A DNA stretch of 46,576 bases from Alphaproteobacteria bacterium (GCA_009694095.1 SHVV01000005.1:1-46576), one strand, 5' to 3'; shown: positions 26,806 to 37,000, counted from the first letter of the stretch. Made by a program: numbers and translations. The notes: generated by a model from the letters alone, not told the origin.

Positions 26806-27579
26806 TCACATCGACGCCGTCATCCCGCCGTCGACAACGAGCACGTGGCCGTTGACGTAAGCGCTGGCGCCCGAGGCGAGGAACACCGCAGCGCCGCCCA
26901 ATTCGTGCGGCTCGCCCCAGCGTTTCATCGGCGTGCGGCCCTTGAGCCAGCCGTCGAACACCGGGTCGGCGGCGAGGTGGCGGGTGAGATCGGTGACGAA
27001 GTAGCCGGGCGCGATCGCGTTGGCCGTGATGCCGCGGGCGCCGAGTTCAACCGCCATAGCCTTGGTGAGTCCGGCGAGCGCATGCTTCGAGGCTATATAA
27101 GGCGCGATCGTCGGCCGGGCGATGAAGGTCGCGATCGAGGCGATATTGATGATGCGCCCGTAACCCTCGCGAAGCATTGATTTCGCGGCCGTGCGTGCGA
27201 GGTAGAAACAAGCGTTCAGGTTGACGTCCATCACGTAGCGCCAGTCGTCGGTCGGGTAGTCCTCGAACTTGTGGCGGACCGCGAGGCCGGCGTTGTTGAC
27301 CAAGATGTCGAGCCGGCCCCGGTCCCGCACCACGCCTTCGACGGCGGCCACGGCAGCGGTTTCGTCGGTCACGTCGAAGTCCGCGACCGAGGCGCCGAGA
27401 CCCTGCGCGCGCAAGCTTTCGGCGTTGACTTCGAGCGCTTCACGGTCGCGCCCGGCCAGGACCACGTGCGCACCGGCGCTGGCCAAAGCTTGGCCGAGCG
27501 CGACCCCTAGCCCGCGCGAGCCGCCGGTGACGAGCGCCACGCGCCCGTCGAGCGAAAACATTTCGTTCAAAGTTGTCAT
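26806..27579 (-). CDS. SDR-family oxidoreductase (gluconate 5-dehydrogenase-like)
   Basis: The 257-residue short-chain dehydrogenase has the NAD(P) motif TGGSRGLG (residues 18-25), NNAG (95-98), and the catalytic S148, Y161 and K165 (INIASI, YIASKHAL). The segment EMFSLDGRVALVTGG and the loop TPMKRWGEPHELGGAAVFLAS are typical of gluconate 5-dehydrogenase and 3-oxoacyl-ACP reductase-like SDRs. The ATG at 27579 is preferred over the longer in-frame ATG at 27666, which lacks homology. It is convergent with the molybdenum hydroxylase gene and divergent from phoR. Substrate unknown. Confidence 0.88.
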   Translation of the reverse strand: MTTLNEMFSLDGRVALVTGGSRGLGVALGQALASAGAHVVLAGRDREALEVNAESLRAQGLGASVADFDVTDETAAVAAVEGVVRDRGRLDILVNNAGLAVRHKFEDYPTDDWRYVMDVNLNACFYLARTAAKSMLREGYGRIINIASIATFIARPTIAPYIASKHALAGLTKAMAVELGARGITANAIAPGYFVTDLTRHLAADPVFDGWLKGRTPMKRWGEPHELGGAAVFLASGASAYVNGHVLVVDGGMTASM

Positions 27580-27636
27580 GAATCCGTCATCCTTTTCGCC
27601 GACATTGGTAGTGCGCGAGGATATCGCTAGAGTGCG

Positions 27637-29058
27637 ATGTTCGCGCGCCGAATCAGTCTGCGCCAACCAAAGTCACCACCGATGGTCGAGCCGCTCGCCC
27701 TGCGCCGTACCCTGGCCAATGCCGGCCTCCTCTCGGCCCCGACGCTCGTTACGTTGGGGTTCCTGCTGCTGGGCGGCAAGATCCCGTTGTGGATGTTCGC
27801 GCTCGGCGCCAGCGCCGCGTACGCCGCGACGTCGGCGCTGATCGCGACCGAGGTCATCCGCTTGGGGCGTTGGGAAACTTATATCGGCCGCCTGCTCGAT
27901 CGCGGCCCGGCGGCCAGCGCCGACGCGCTGCCGGAGGCTTCGCCCCGCTTCTTGCCCTCGCTCGGTCGTTATGTCCGCGAGGCCATCAAGCGCTTGGATG
28001 GACTCGCGGCTGAACGAGCGGTCCATGACGCAGTCCTCGGCGCGCTGCCCGACCCCCTACTCCTACTCGACACCAAGCGCACTATCGTGCGCGCGAACGC
28101 TGCCGCCGAAGCCGTGTTCGGCGTCGACCTTGTCGAACGCGACCTGTCGGCAGCGGTCAGGCATCCGGCAGTGATCGCCGCCGTCGACGAGGTCCTGGCC
28201 GGCGGTCAGTCGAACCGCAGCGTTGAATATGCCGACCCGGGTCCGCCGGTCGAACGAATGTTCGTCGTCGAGGTCGTTCGCCTGTCGGTCCAATCGGCGA
28301 CCGCCCGCGTGATCGTCGCGTTCCACGATCTCACCTACGCCAAGCGCTCCGAGGAAATGCGCTCCGATTTCATCGCCAACGTGAGTCACGAGCTTCGAAC
28401 GCCGCTCGCCAGCCTGATCGGATTCATCGAAACGCTGCAAGGATCTGCCCGCTCCGACATCGAGGCTCGCGACCGATTCCTGGCGATCATGGGCGAGCAA
28501 GCAAGCCGCATGAATCGACTGGTCAGCGATCTCCTGTCGTTGAGCCGCATCGAGTTGCTCGAGCACACGCCGCCGCAGGATCGAGTCGATGTCGGCGCGC
28601 TTCTGAAACAAGTGGTGCAAGCGCTCGAACCGCAAGCGAAGGCGCGGCGGATCGCCATAGTCTGCGACATCCCGGAGGGGCACCACATCGTCGGAGGCGA
28701 ACGCGATCAATTGGCGCAAGTGTTCCAAAATCTCATCGACAACGCGATCCGCTACGGCCGCGACGACATGACGATCGCCATCGAGGTCAGCGCCGGCGGC
28801 GATGGCAGTTCGGCGACCCGCGGCTCGCTTTCGATTGCGGTCAAGGACCGCGGACACGGTATTCCCCCCGAGCACGTGCCGCGCCTGACCGAGCGCTTTT
28901 ACCGAGTCGATGCTGCGCGCTCACGAGCACTCGGCGGAACCGGTCTCGGGCTCGCGATCGTCAAGCATATCGTCAATCGGCACCGCGGCGCGCTGACCAT
29001 CGACAGCGTCGAGGGCAAAGGAAGCACGTTTACGGTTTCCCTGCCGATATCCACATAA
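27637..29058 (+). CDS. phoR: Phosphate regulon sensor histidine kinase PhoR
   Basis: The 473-residue kinase has two N-terminal membrane segments (about residues 32-48 and 50-72), a PAS-like domain (about 130-235), a HisKA phosphoacceptor box with H251 (FIANVSHELRTPLASLIGF), and a HATPase domain with N (NLIDNAIRYG), G1 (DRGHGIPPEH) and G2 (GGTGLGLAIVKH) boxes. The short periplasmic loop is typical of PhoR, which senses the state of PstSCAB-PhoU rather than phosphate directly. It phosphorylates PhoB, whose gene closes the cluster at 36926. Confidence 0.92.
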   Translation: MFARRISLRQPKSPPMVEPLALRRTLANAGLLSAPTLVTLGFLLLGGKIPLWMFALGASAAYAATSALIATEVIRLGRWETYIGRLLDRGPAASADALPEASPRFLPSLGRYVREAIKRLDGLAAERAVHDAVLGALPDPLLLLDTKRTIVRANAAAEAVFGVDLVERDLSAAVRHPAVIAAVDEVLAGGQSNRSVEYADPGPPVERMFVVEVVRLSVQSATARVIVAFHDLTYAKRSEEMRSDFIANVSHELRTPLASLIGFIETLQGSARSDIEARDRFLAIMGEQASRMNRLVSDLLSLSRIELLEHTPPQDRVDVGALLKQVVQALEPQAKARRIAIVCDIPEGHHIVGGERDQLAQVFQNLIDNAIRYGRDDMTIAIEVSAGGDGSSATRGSLSIAVKDRGHGIPPEHVPRLTERFYRVDAARSRALGGTGLGLAIVKHIVNRHRGALTIDSVEGKGSTFTVSLPIST

Positions 29059-29097
29059 CTAATTATAATCGCTGACTTTTTATTGCCTCACGCAGCG

Positions 29098-29126
29098 TTG
29101 TCATAAAACCGCAATCGAACTGCAAT
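29098..29126 (+). promoter_or_regulatory. PHO box of three direct half-sites upstream of pstS
   Basis: TTGTCAT (29098), CCGCAAT (29109) and CTGCAAT (29120) lie exactly 11 nt apart with AT-rich 4-nt spacers. This is the arrangement of PhoB-binding half-sites; the E. coli consensus unit is CTGTCAT. It sits in the AT-rich gap between phoR and pstS, about 108 nt before the pstS ATG. CTGACTT and TTGCCTC at 29072 and 29083 may be weaker additional half-sites. Confidence 0.7.
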
Positions 29127-29233
29127 AATAAACACATCGGCGGCTTCTATGACTCGGCGCTGCCGACACCCGACGCGCAACGCGAGCCGGGCGGGCCCGC
29201 ACCGACCGTAGCCAGCCAAACGAAGGAAATACT

Positions 29234-30208
29234 ATGCGAATGAAAACGGCACTCGGCGCAACCTTCGGCGTCATTGCGATGACGGCGGCCGCGGGTGCGC
29301 AACAAATCGATCCCAGCCTCAAACCCTACAATGCGGTCAGCGGAGTCTCCGGTAACCTCAAATCGATCGGCTCCGATACACTCAACAACCTGATGACGTT
29401 GTGGGCCGAGGGCTTCAAGGCCAAATATCCGAGCGTCAAGATCGAGATCGAAGGGAAAGGGTCTTCGACCGCTCCCCCGGCGCTGATCAACGGCACCGCG
29501 CAATTCGGTCCGATGTCGCGACCGATGAAGAGCGCCGAGATCGACGAGTTCGAGAAGAAGTTCGGCTATAAGCCCTCGGCGATTCGCGGCGCGGTCGACG
29601 CACTGGCAATTTTCGTCCATAAAGACAACCCAATCAAGTGCCTCTCGCTTCAGCAAGTTGACGCCGTCTTCTCAAAAACCCGCAAGGGCGGCGGCGACAA
29701 GGACATCGCGACGTGGGGCCAAGTTGGAGCGACCGGCGACTGGGCCGACAAGCCGATCTCTCTCTATGGCCGCAACTCGGCCTCGGGCACCTACGGCTAC
29801 TTCAAGGAAGTCGCGCTGTTCAACGGCGACTACAAGGACAGCGTCAAGGAGCAGCCGGGCTCCTCGGCCGTGGTCCAAGGGGTCGCGTCGGATAAGTTTG
29901 CGATCGGATATTCTGGCGTCGGCTACAAGACGGCCGACGTGCGCAGCGTGCCGCTATCGGCCACGGTGGGCGCTGAATGTTTCAACGCCACTTCCGAAAA
30001 CGCCTATTCTGGCGACTATCCGATTTCGCGGTTCCTGTACGTCTACGTGAACGTCAACCCGAACCAGCGGCTTGATCCGATACGGGCCGAATTCATCGAA
30101 TACGTTTACTCGAGGCAGGGCCAGGAAGCAGTTGTCAAGGACGGCTATTTCCCGATCACGGCGAAGATCGCCGAGACCGATCTCAAAGTGAACAAGCTAA
30201 GAAACTAG
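29234..30208 (+). CDS. pstS: Phosphate-binding protein PstS
   Basis: The 324-residue protein has a signal peptide (residues 1-22, cleavage near AGA-QQ) and the PBP-like phosphate-binding fold: GNLKSIGSDTLNNLM, IEIEGKGSSTAPPALINGTAQFGPMSRPM and SLYGRNSASGTYGYFKEVAL. The Ser/Thr and Arg residues in these loops typically coordinate phosphate. It is the high-affinity periplasmic receptor for the PstCAB transporter. An AAGGAA ribosome site precedes the ATG and a PHO box lies upstream, so expression should rise under phosphate starvation. Confidence 0.94.
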   Translation: MRMKTALGATFGVIAMTAAAGAQQIDPSLKPYNAVSGVSGNLKSIGSDTLNNLMTLWAEGFKAKYPSVKIEIEGKGSSTAPPALINGTAQFGPMSRPMKSAEIDEFEKKFGYKPSAIRGAVDALAIFVHKDNPIKCLSLQQVDAVFSKTRKGGGDKDIATWGQVGATGDWADKPISLYGRNSASGTYGYFKEVALFNGDYKDSVKEQPGSSAVVQGVASDKFAIGYSGVGYKTADVRSVPLSATVGAECFNATSENAYSGDYPISRFLYVYVNVNPNQRLDPIRAEFIEYVYSRQGQEAVVKDGYFPITAKIAETDLKVNKLRN

Positions 30209-30237
30209 GTCCGCAAACGCCCGACGGAACAACGGCG

Positions 30238-32865
30238 GTGTCTGAAAACCAATCGGTTGAAAATTCACCGGGGCAACGCCGCGCTAAAGCGAGCGGGCGC
30301 CGGACGCGCCGTTCAGTCATCGTCATCGACAAGATTGTCGACTGGGTCATCACCGTGGGCGGCATCGGCGTCATCGTTGCCGTTTTTGGCATCATGGCCT
30401 TTCTCATCGAGGTGGTCGTGCCGCTCTTCGCCGGCGGTTCCGTCGGCGCGCGGGTCGAAAATGCAGCGCCAACGGCAAGCGGCGATATCGTCCTGTCGCG
30501 AGTCGATGAGTACAAGACGTTGTTCGTGACCGTCACGAACCGCGGCGAGGTGCGGGCGTTGCATATCCCGACCGGAGCGCCCGTATTCGATGCACGGTTC
30601 GACTTCGTCGACGCCCAGGCGAGCGCGGCCGGCGCAACACTGACGCGCGATCACGTCGCATTCGGCTTTGCCGACGGTACAGTTCGTTTCGGCAAGGTCG
30701 ATATTCGTGTCGAGGTGGTAACGCCCGATCGGGTGCCGCCAACTGCGAAAAAGCTCAACGATCGCGATCATGCCGAGGGGGGTAGCGTCTACACCGCCCT
30801 CGGCCCCAACCAAGTCCGAAAACAATCGGTCGTCCTCGAACTGGGCGAACCGCAAGCAATCCCGGGCAGCAAAGCGATTCGCGCACTCGACTATCGTATC
30901 GGCGGGACGGTCGAACGTCCGACCCGCACCTTCATCACCGTAGATGTCGATGGCGCGATTCGGTTGAACCGTGCCGAAAGCCGTCTCAACCTCTTGACCG
31001 GCGCGACGACCACGCGGGTTGCGACCTCCGCTTTACCCGATCTGCCCCGGCGGGTGAATCTGGTGAAAGTCCTCATCACCGACCAGGCCGATCAGGCCTA
31101 CGTCGCCGACTCCGACGGGACGATCTATCGCTTCGACACGCGCGAATTCGGTGCGCCGAAGCTCGCCGAAATCGTCGATGTCATGCCAGGCGATCTGCGC
31201 CTCACCACGTTCGGATTCCTGATCGGCGAGCAGTCGCTTATCGTCGGCGGCTCCGATGGACGGGTCGATGTGTACTTTCGCCTGCAACAGACCGACGCCA
31301 AGGGCAGCGACGGGTACACGCTCGTCAAGGCGCATGCGCTCGAGCCGCACGCGGGCGCCGTAGTCTCGTTCGATCAAAGCGTGCGCACCAAGACGTTTGC
31401 CACCGCCGATGCCGGCGGCAAAATATGGCTCCGGCACGCCACCAGCGAGCAAACCCTATTCAAGCTCGCTCGACCCGATGCGGCGAGCGGCGTCATCAAT
31501 GCCATGACCATTGCGCCGCGCGACGACGCCATCCTGATCAGCAGCACCGACGGTCGCTACGCGGTGTGGGATGTCGAGGTGCCGCATCCGGAGACGACCT
31601 TGAGTTCGATTTTCGGCAAGACTTGGTACGAGGGCTACGCCGCGCCCGGGTTTACGTGGCAGTCGTCGTCCGGAACCGATTCATTCGAGCCAAAATTTTC
31701 GCTGGTCCCTCTTATCTTCGGAACGATCAAAGCGACCATCTACGCGATGCTGTTTGCGGTCCCGGTCGCCTTGTTGGCAGCGATCTATACCTCCGAGTTC
31801 GTCAACCGGCAGACCAGAGCGATGGTCAAGCCGGCGATGGAAATGATGGCGTCGCTGCCCTCGGTGGTGCTCGGTTTCATCGCTGCGTTGGTTCTTGCGC
31901 CGATCGTCGAAACATGGATCGCGGCAGTCGTGTGGGCCTTCGTCGTCGTGCCGACCGGCCTCTTCGCTGGCGCGTTGATCTGGCAGACGCTGCCCCGTCC
32001 GATTGTCTTCGCGCTCGGCGAGGCGCCTAAGCTTGCGACTATGGCGGCGGCGATTTGCCTGACAGTGTACCTCGCGGCTCTGACAGGCCCGGCGTTCGAG
32101 GCGGTGTTCTTCGCCAGCGATTTCAAAGCGTGGGCCAACGGCGACGTCGGGTCCGACGCTCCGTTCATGATGCTGATCCTGTTTCCGCTCGTGTTCGCGC
32201 TGTGTGTGCGAGGCTTCGATGTTTGGTTGGCAGCAATCTTTAAGGATCTCATTCGTGGTTCGCCGCGCGGTCGGGCGGGTTGGTTCGACGCCGCGCGCTG
32301 GCTCGCGCTGAGCGCAATCGCGTTGGCCGCGAGTTACCTGCTCGGTTGGCTGATGATTGCGATCGACCTCGGCCCGCGCGGCGGTGTGGCCGGCACCTAC
32401 GTGCAACGCAACACGCTGATCGTCGGGTTCGCGATGGGATTTGCGGTGATTCCCATCATCTACACCATCGCCGAGGACGCTTTGGCCGCAGTGCCCGAAC
32501 ACTTGCGTGCCGCGAGCCTCGCCTGCGGCGCAACGTCATGGCAAACCGCCACGACCGTGGTTCTACCGACGGCGGTGAGCGGCGTGTTTGCCGCCATCAT
32601 GATCGGCATGGGACGCGCCGTCGGCGAGACCATGATCGTCGTCATGGCGGCCGGCAACACGCCGGTGATCGAATGGAACGTGTTCAGCGGCCTACGCGCC
32701 CTGTCGGCCAATATCGCCGTCGAACTTCCCGAAGCCGTTAAGGACAGCACGCTTTATCGTATGCTGTTCTTGGCGGCGCTTGCTCTTTTCGTCATGACAT
32801 TCGCCGTCAACACAGGCGCCGAAATCATCCGGCAGCGGTTCCGCAAACGAACTGCTCAACTATAG
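30238..32865 (+). CDS. pstC: Phosphate ABC transporter permease PstC with large periplasmic insert
   Basis: The 875-residue protein is far longer than the ~320 residues of E. coli PstC. After one membrane segment (about 30-60) comes a hydrophilic region of roughly 400 residues with propeller-like units (FADGTVRFGKVD, DGTIYRFDTREF, GSDGRVDVYF, ADAGGKIWLRH, DGRYAVWDVEV). The permease part begins near residue 480 (LIFGTIKATIYAMLFAVPVALLAAIYTSEF) and carries the ABC EAA-type loop (LRAASLACGATSWQTATTVVLPTAVSG). It starts with GTG and is 29 nt after pstS. Together with PstA it forms the transmembrane channel. Confidence 0.92.
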   Translation: MSENQSVENSPGQRRAKASGRRTRRSVIVIDKIVDWVITVGGIGVIVAVFGIMAFLIEVVVPLFAGGSVGARVENAAPTASGDIVLSRVDEYKTLFVTVTNRGEVRALHIPTGAPVFDARFDFVDAQASAAGATLTRDHVAFGFADGTVRFGKVDIRVEVVTPDRVPPTAKKLNDRDHAEGGSVYTALGPNQVRKQSVVLELGEPQAIPGSKAIRALDYRIGGTVERPTRTFITVDVDGAIRLNRAESRLNLLTGATTTRVATSALPDLPRRVNLVKVLITDQADQAYVADSDGTIYRFDTREFGAPKLAEIVDVMPGDLRLTTFGFLIGEQSLIVGGSDGRVDVYFRLQQTDAKGSDGYTLVKAHALEPHAGAVVSFDQSVRTKTFATADAGGKIWLRHATSEQTLFKLARPDAASGVINAMTIAPRDDAILISSTDGRYAVWDVEVPHPETTLSSIFGKTWYEGYAAPGFTWQSSSGTDSFEPKFSLVPLIFGTIKATIYAMLFAVPVALLAAIYTSEFVNRQTRAMVKPAMEMMASLPSVVLGFIAALVLAPIVETWIAAVVWAFVVVPTGLFAGALIWQTLPRPIVFALGEAPKLATMAAAICLTVYLAALTGPAFEAVFFASDFKAWANGDVGSDAPFMMLILFPLVFALCVRGFDVWLAAIFKDLIRGSPRGRAGWFDAARWLALSAIALAASYLLGWLMIAIDLGPRGGVAGTYVQRNTLIVGFAMGFAVIPIIYTIAEDALAAVPEHLRAASLACGATSWQTATTVVLPTAVSGVFAAIMIGMGRAVGETMIVVMAAGNTPVIEWNVFSGLRALSANIAVELPEAVKDSTLYRMLFLAALALFVMTFAVNTGAEIIRQRFRKRTAQL

Positions 32866-32873
32866 ACTGACCC

Positions 32874-34616
32874 GTGACAACCGAACTCGCCAACAATTCT
32901 GGCACCGTTAAGCTCGGTCGATCGACGCGTTTTCGACGCCGGACCGCGACCGATTTCGCCGCCGAGGGCGAACCGTTCGTGTGGGCGCTTGGCGGCGCGC
33001 TGGCGCTTGGAATTCTGATGATCGTCGGCTTTCTCGCCCTGGTGATATGGAACGGAATCGTCACGTTCATCCCCAAGCCGATCGTGGTCGTGACGGCGAC
33101 CAACGGCGATGTATTCGCCGGCGAGCCGGTGCGAAGCGAGCAGTTTCGTCCCGGCCCGGAAGTGTTGGCCCCGCTCGCGCCCGACGCACGCGCCGCGATC
33201 GCCGCCAATGGCGGCCTCGCCAGCCGAACCCTTTATCGCGTCGGCAACTATGATCTTTATGGCGAAGACTTCCGTTGGATCGCCGCCCACGACGTGAAAA
33301 GCATCGAGGCTCCGACAGGCCTCGTGCTCGTCGAGCGGCTTGAATGGGGGCCGTTCATCGGCACGATCAAATCGGTTGAGCTCGGCGATAGCGCGAAGGA
33401 GGTAGCAGCATCAACCGTTGGCGAAATCGCCGCCGCGCATGACCGCGCCCGCGAACGCTGGCAGCGCCTCCATCGCATCGAGCGCAACGACATCGGCGCC
33501 GTCAACTACGACCTCAATCAGGACCGCTTGCGGCTCCGCAAGATCGAAATCGAAAGCGGCCCCGCGAGTCAAGCGTACACACAGGCCAAGCAGCGTTTCG
33601 CCGAGCGCGAGGCCAACCTAAAGCGCGACTATGAACGCCTATCGGCGATGGTGGCAGCGCTGCGCGCCGACGACGACAAAGAAGTGATCACGTTCGCCGA
33701 CGTTCGCGGTCGAGAGAAGACGATTTCGCTTTCGGCGGTGGTCCGGATGTACAAAGCCAACGATCTTGGTCTGGTTGGCAAGATCGGCGTCTATTTGTCG
33801 CGCTGGTGGGAGTTCTTATCCGACGAACCGCGCGAAGCCAACACCGAGGGCGGAGTCTTTCCAGCAATCTTCGGCACCTTCGTCATGACGTTGCTGTTAG
33901 TCGTCGCGGTGACCCCGTTCGGCGTGATCACGGCGCTGTATTTGCGCGAATACGCCAAACAAGGGCGGCTCGTCGCCGTGGCACGCATCTCGGTCAACAA
34001 TCTCGCCGGGGTGCCGTCGATCGTTTACGGCGTCTTCGGTTTGGGTTTTTTTGCATACATCCTCGGCGGCACCATCGATCATTTGTTCTACGCTGAGCGC
34101 TTGCCGAGTCCGACGTTTGGAAGCGGTGGCTTACTGTGGTCGTCGCTCACGCTCGCGCTTCTCACCGTCCCCGTCGTCATCGTCGCGACCGAGGAAGCGG
34201 TGGCCGCCGTCCCACGGTCAATGCGCGAAGGCTCGCTCGCCTGCGGGGCGTCAAAATGGCAAACCATCCGCTATGTTGTTCTGCCGCGCGCGATGCCCGG
34301 CATCATGACCGGAATCATCCTGGCCATGGCGCGAGGCGCCGGCGAAGTCGCGCCGCTCATGCTGGTCGGGGTGGTCAAACTCGCGCCGGAACTACCGCTC
34401 GATGGTTTCTTCCCCTACATCCATCTTGAACGCAGCTTCATGCATTTGGGTTTTCATATTTACGACGTCGGGTTCCAATCGAGGAACTCGGAAGCGGGAA
34501 AGCCGATGGTATTCGTGGCGACATTACTGCTGATCGTCTTGATCGCGCTCATGAACGCGAGCGCGATCGTCGTTCGCAACCGACTCAAGCGTAAATTCGT
34601 CGGCAGCCAGTTCTGA
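32874..34616 (+). CDS. pstA: Phosphate ABC transporter permease PstA with N-terminal extension
   Basis: The 580-residue protein has one N-terminal membrane segment ([24 protein letters not shown]), a hydrophilic domain of about 250 residues including a charged coiled-coil-like part ([21 protein letters not shown]-type sequence near residue 235), then the PstA permease core from about residue 325 ([21 protein letters not shown]) with the EAA-type loop [28 protein letters not shown]. coli PstA is about 296 residues; long forms are known in proteobacteria. It starts with GTG eight bases after pstC. Confidence 0.92.
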   Translation: MTTELANNSGTVKLGRSTRFRRRTATDFAAEGEPFVWALGGALALGILMIVGFLALVIWNGIVTFIPKPIVVVTATNGDVFAGEPVRSEQFRPGPEVLAPLAPDARAAIAANGGLASRTLYRVGNYDLYGEDFRWIAAHDVKSIEAPTGLVLVERLEWGPFIGTIKSVELGDSAKEVAASTVGEIAAAHDRARERWQRLHRIERNDIGAVNYDLNQDRLRLRKIEIESGPASQAYTQAKQRFAEREANLKRDYERLSAMVAALRADDDKEVITFADVRGREKTISLSAVVRMYKANDLGLVGKIGVYLSRWWEFLSDEPREANTEGGVFPAIFGTFVMTLLLVVAVTPFGVITALYLREYAKQGRLVAVARISVNNLAGVPSIVYGVFGLGFFAYILGGTIDHLFYAERLPSPTFGSGGLLWSSLTLALLTVPVVIVATEEAVAAVPRSMREGSLACGASKWQTIRYVVLPRAMPGIMTGIILAMARGAGEVAPLMLVGVVKLAPELPLDGFFPYIHLERSFMHLGFHIYDVGFQSRNSEAGKPMVFVATLLLIVLIALMNASAIVVRNRLKRKFVGSQF

Positions 34617-34624
34617 GGATCGCG

Positions 34625-35446
34625 ATGACGCGCGTTGAAAAAATCGATGTGGTGGAACCGCCGACCGTCTATCACGTCAAGAAGGGCGAGCAAGGGTCGG
34701 TGCTCGATATCTCTGGTTTTAACCTTTGGTACGGTGCCGCGAGGGCTCTGTTCGGTATCTCAATGACGGTCGAGCGCGGTTTGGTCACGGCGCTGATAGG
34801 ACCCTCGGGCTGCGGCAAATCGACGCTGCTGCGCGCGCTCAACCGCATGAACGACTTGATCGAGGGAGTTACGATCGGGGGTAAGGTCACCCTTGAGGGC
34901 AATGACATTTACGATCATCGCGCCGACGTGATCGCGCTGCGGAAACGCATGGGCATGGTATTCCAGAAACCCAACCCCTTTCCGATGACGGTGTTCGACA
35001 ACGTGACCTATCCGCTGCGCGTCGATGGCGTACGCGATCGACGCGTGCTCGAAGAGACCGTCGAGCGCGCACTGCGGGGCGCGGCGTTGTGGGACGAAGT
35101 GAAAGACCGCCTACAGGACAGCGCGCTCGGCCTTTCGGGCGGACAGCAACAGCGCCTTTGTATCGCGCGCGCCATCGCCGGCGATCCTGAAGTGCTCCTG
35201 ATGGACGAGCCCTGCTCCGCGCTCGACCCGATCGCGACGGCCAAGATCGAAGAATTGATCGACGAATTGCGCGGCCACTATTCGATAGTGATCGTCACCC
35301 ACAACATGCAACAGGCCGCGCGCGTGTCGCAGAACACGGCGTTCATGTATCTCGGCCGCCTAATCGAGTATGGCGAAACGAAGGCGATGTTCACCGTGCC
35401 CAAGGTGCGCCAGACCCACGATTACGTAACCGGCCGTTTCGGCTGA
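34625..35446 (+). CDS. pstB: Phosphate ABC transporter ATP-binding protein PstB
   Basis: The 273-residue ATPase has Walker [10 protein letters not shown], the Q-loop in [15 protein letters not shown], the signature [16 protein letters not shown], Walker [14 protein letters not shown] and the H-loop in [28 protein letters not shown] is diagnostic of PstB. It powers phosphate import through PstCA and, with PhoU, relays the phosphate state to PhoR. It follows pstA by 8 nt. Confidence 0.96.
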   Translation: MTRVEKIDVVEPPTVYHVKKGEQGSVLDISGFNLWYGAARALFGISMTVERGLVTALIGPSGCGKSTLLRALNRMNDLIEGVTIGGKVTLEGNDIYDHRADVIALRKRMGMVFQKPNPFPMTVFDNVTYPLRVDGVRDRRVLEETVERALRGAALWDEVKDRLQDSALGLSGGQQQRLCIARAIAGDPEVLLMDEPCSALDPIATAKIEELIDELRGHYSIVIVTHNMQQAARVSQNTAFMYLGRLIEYGETKAMFTVPKVRQTHDYVTGRFG

Positions 35447-35472
35447 AGCGCCGGACCGATCAAGGGGAAATC

Positions 35473-36204
35473 ATGGATAGCCCACACAAAGGCCACACGG
35501 TTCGCTCGTACGACGACGAACTCAATCAACTCGACAACTATATTTCTGAGATGGGCGGGATCGCCGAATCGCAACTCGCGGCGGCGCTCGATGCGTTGGC
35601 CAAGCGCAATTCTGAACTGGCCGCCCTGGTCATCGTCCAGGACGAAGCAATCGACAAGATCGAAGCCAAAATTGGTGAAGCCGCGGTCGAATTGATCGCG
35701 CGGCGCCAGCCGATGGCCAACGACCTGCGCCAAGTCCTAGCTTCGCTCAAAATAGCGCAGATCCTGGAGCGGATCGGCGACTATGCCGCCAACGTCGCCA
35801 AGCGCTCGACCGTCTTGAACCAGCTGCCGCCGGTCGAGCCGGCGCGCTCGGTGCCGCGCATGGGCCGCCTGGTCGAGCAGATGATTCACGAAGTGCTCGA
35901 TGCTTACTCGACGCGCAACGCCGAAGCTGCGCTCTCGGTTTGGCACCGAGACGAGGGCATCGACGGCCTCTACGACAGCGTGTTTCGGGAACTCCTGACC
36001 TACATGATGGAGGACCCGCGCAACATCACCGCCTGCACGCACTTGTTGTTCATCGCCAAGAATATCGAGCGCATCGGCGACTACACCACCAACGTCGCCG
36101 AGATCATCTACTTCCTCGTCAAAGGCGAACCGCTTACCGAAACGCGGCCCAAGGCCGACACCACGAGCTTCGCTGTCATGACGCCCGGAGCGCCTAAAGG
36201 ATGA
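35473..36204 (+). CDS. phoU: Phosphate signalling protein PhoU
   Basis: The 243-residue protein consists of two three-helix PhoU domains with the metal-binding acidic motifs (VQDEAIDKIEAKI near residue 58 and WHRDEGIDGLYDSVF near 157) and repeated KIAQILERIGDYAANVAKR and KNIERIGDYTTNVAE helices. It links PstB to PhoR and represses the Pho response when phosphate is plentiful. Its stop overlaps the phoB start by 4 nt (ATGA). Confidence 0.95.
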   Translation: MDSPHKGHTVRSYDDELNQLDNYISEMGGIAESQLAAALDALAKRNSELAALVIVQDEAIDKIEAKIGEAAVELIARRQPMANDLRQVLASLKIAQILERIGDYAANVAKRSTVLNQLPPVEPARSVPRMGRLVEQMIHEVLDAYSTRNAEAALSVWHRDEGIDGLYDSVFRELLTYMMEDPRNITACTHLLFIAKNIERIGDYTTNVAEIIYFLVKGEPLTETRPKADTTSFAVMTPGAPKG

Positions 36205-36926
36205 AGGCGTCCTCCAGCGTCACGACGAAGCCGCTCGTTCTCGTGGTCGAGGACGAAGGGCCGCTTGTCACCATGTTGCGCTACAATCTGGAAAAGGCTG
36301 GATATCGCGTCGTTGCCGCGGTCGACGGCCAGGAAGCTCTGACTCTTCTCGCCGAAGAATGTCCAGACCTCGTGCTGCTCGATTGGATGCTGCCGCAAAC
36401 CTCGGGCCTCGAAGTGTGCCGCCAGATCCGCCGCCGGTCCGAGACGCGCAACGTGCCGGTCGTAATGCTGACGGCGCGCGCAGAAGAGGCCGACCGCGTG
36501 CGCGGGCTCGAGACCGGCGCCGACGACTACATCACCAAGCCGTTCAGTCCGGCCGAACTTATCGCCCGCGTCCGCGCCGTGCTCCGGCGCGCCACGCCGA
36601 CGCTCGAGGACGAAACGTTGTCCCGTGGCGGCTTGATCATGGACCTTGTGCGCCATCGGGTCACCCGCGCCGGCCGGCCGATCGAGCTCGGACCGACCGA
36701 GTTCCGCTTACTCCGCCATTTCCTCGCCAAGCCCGAACGGGTGTTTGCGCGCGAGCAGCTCCTGGACGCCGTCTGGGGGCGCGATACCTACGTCGAGGAA
36801 CGAACGGTCGACGTCCATATCCGTCGGCTGCGCAAGGCGCTGAACGGCCCGGGCGAAGCCGACATCATTCGCACCGTCCGTTCCGCCGGCTATGCGCTCG
36901 CGCTCGAGGAACCGGTCGCCGGCTGA
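36201..36926 (+). CDS. phoB: Phosphate regulon response regulator PhoB
   Basis: The 241-residue OmpR/PhoB-type regulator has a receiver domain with E17-D18, phosphoacceptor D61 (LLDWMLPQTSG) and K113 (YITKPFSPAEL), followed by a winged-helix DNA-binding domain (GPTEFRLLRHFLAKPERVFAREQLLDAVWG and VDVHIRRLRKALN). It is translationally coupled to phoU and presumably binds the PHO box before pstS. Confidence 0.95.
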   Translation: MKASSSVTTKPLVLVVEDEGPLVTMLRYNLEKAGYRVVAAVDGQEALTLLAEECPDLVLLDWMLPQTSGLEVCRQIRRRSETRNVPVVMLTARAEEADRVRGLETGADDYITKPFSPAELIARVRAVLRRATPTLEDETLSRGGLIMDLVRHRVTRAGRPIELGPTEFRLLRHFLAKPERVFAREQLLDAVWGRDTYVEERTVDVHIRRLRKALNGPGEADIIRTVRSAGYALALEEPVAG

Positions 36927-36935
36927 CCCACCCTT

Positions 36936-36958
36936 CCTCCCTCGGATTTACAGGGAGG
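36936..36958 (+). terminator. Possible hairpin after phoB
   Basis: CCTCCCT (36936-36942) pairs with AGGGAGG (36952-36958) around a 9-nt loop, 9 nt after the phoB stop. No T run follows on either strand, so termination is uncertain. The converging FAH-family gene ends at 37001. Confidence 0.4.
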
Positions 36959-37000
36959 ACGGCGAGCCCAGCGCGATGGCGCGGTGAACGGCGTCAAGCT

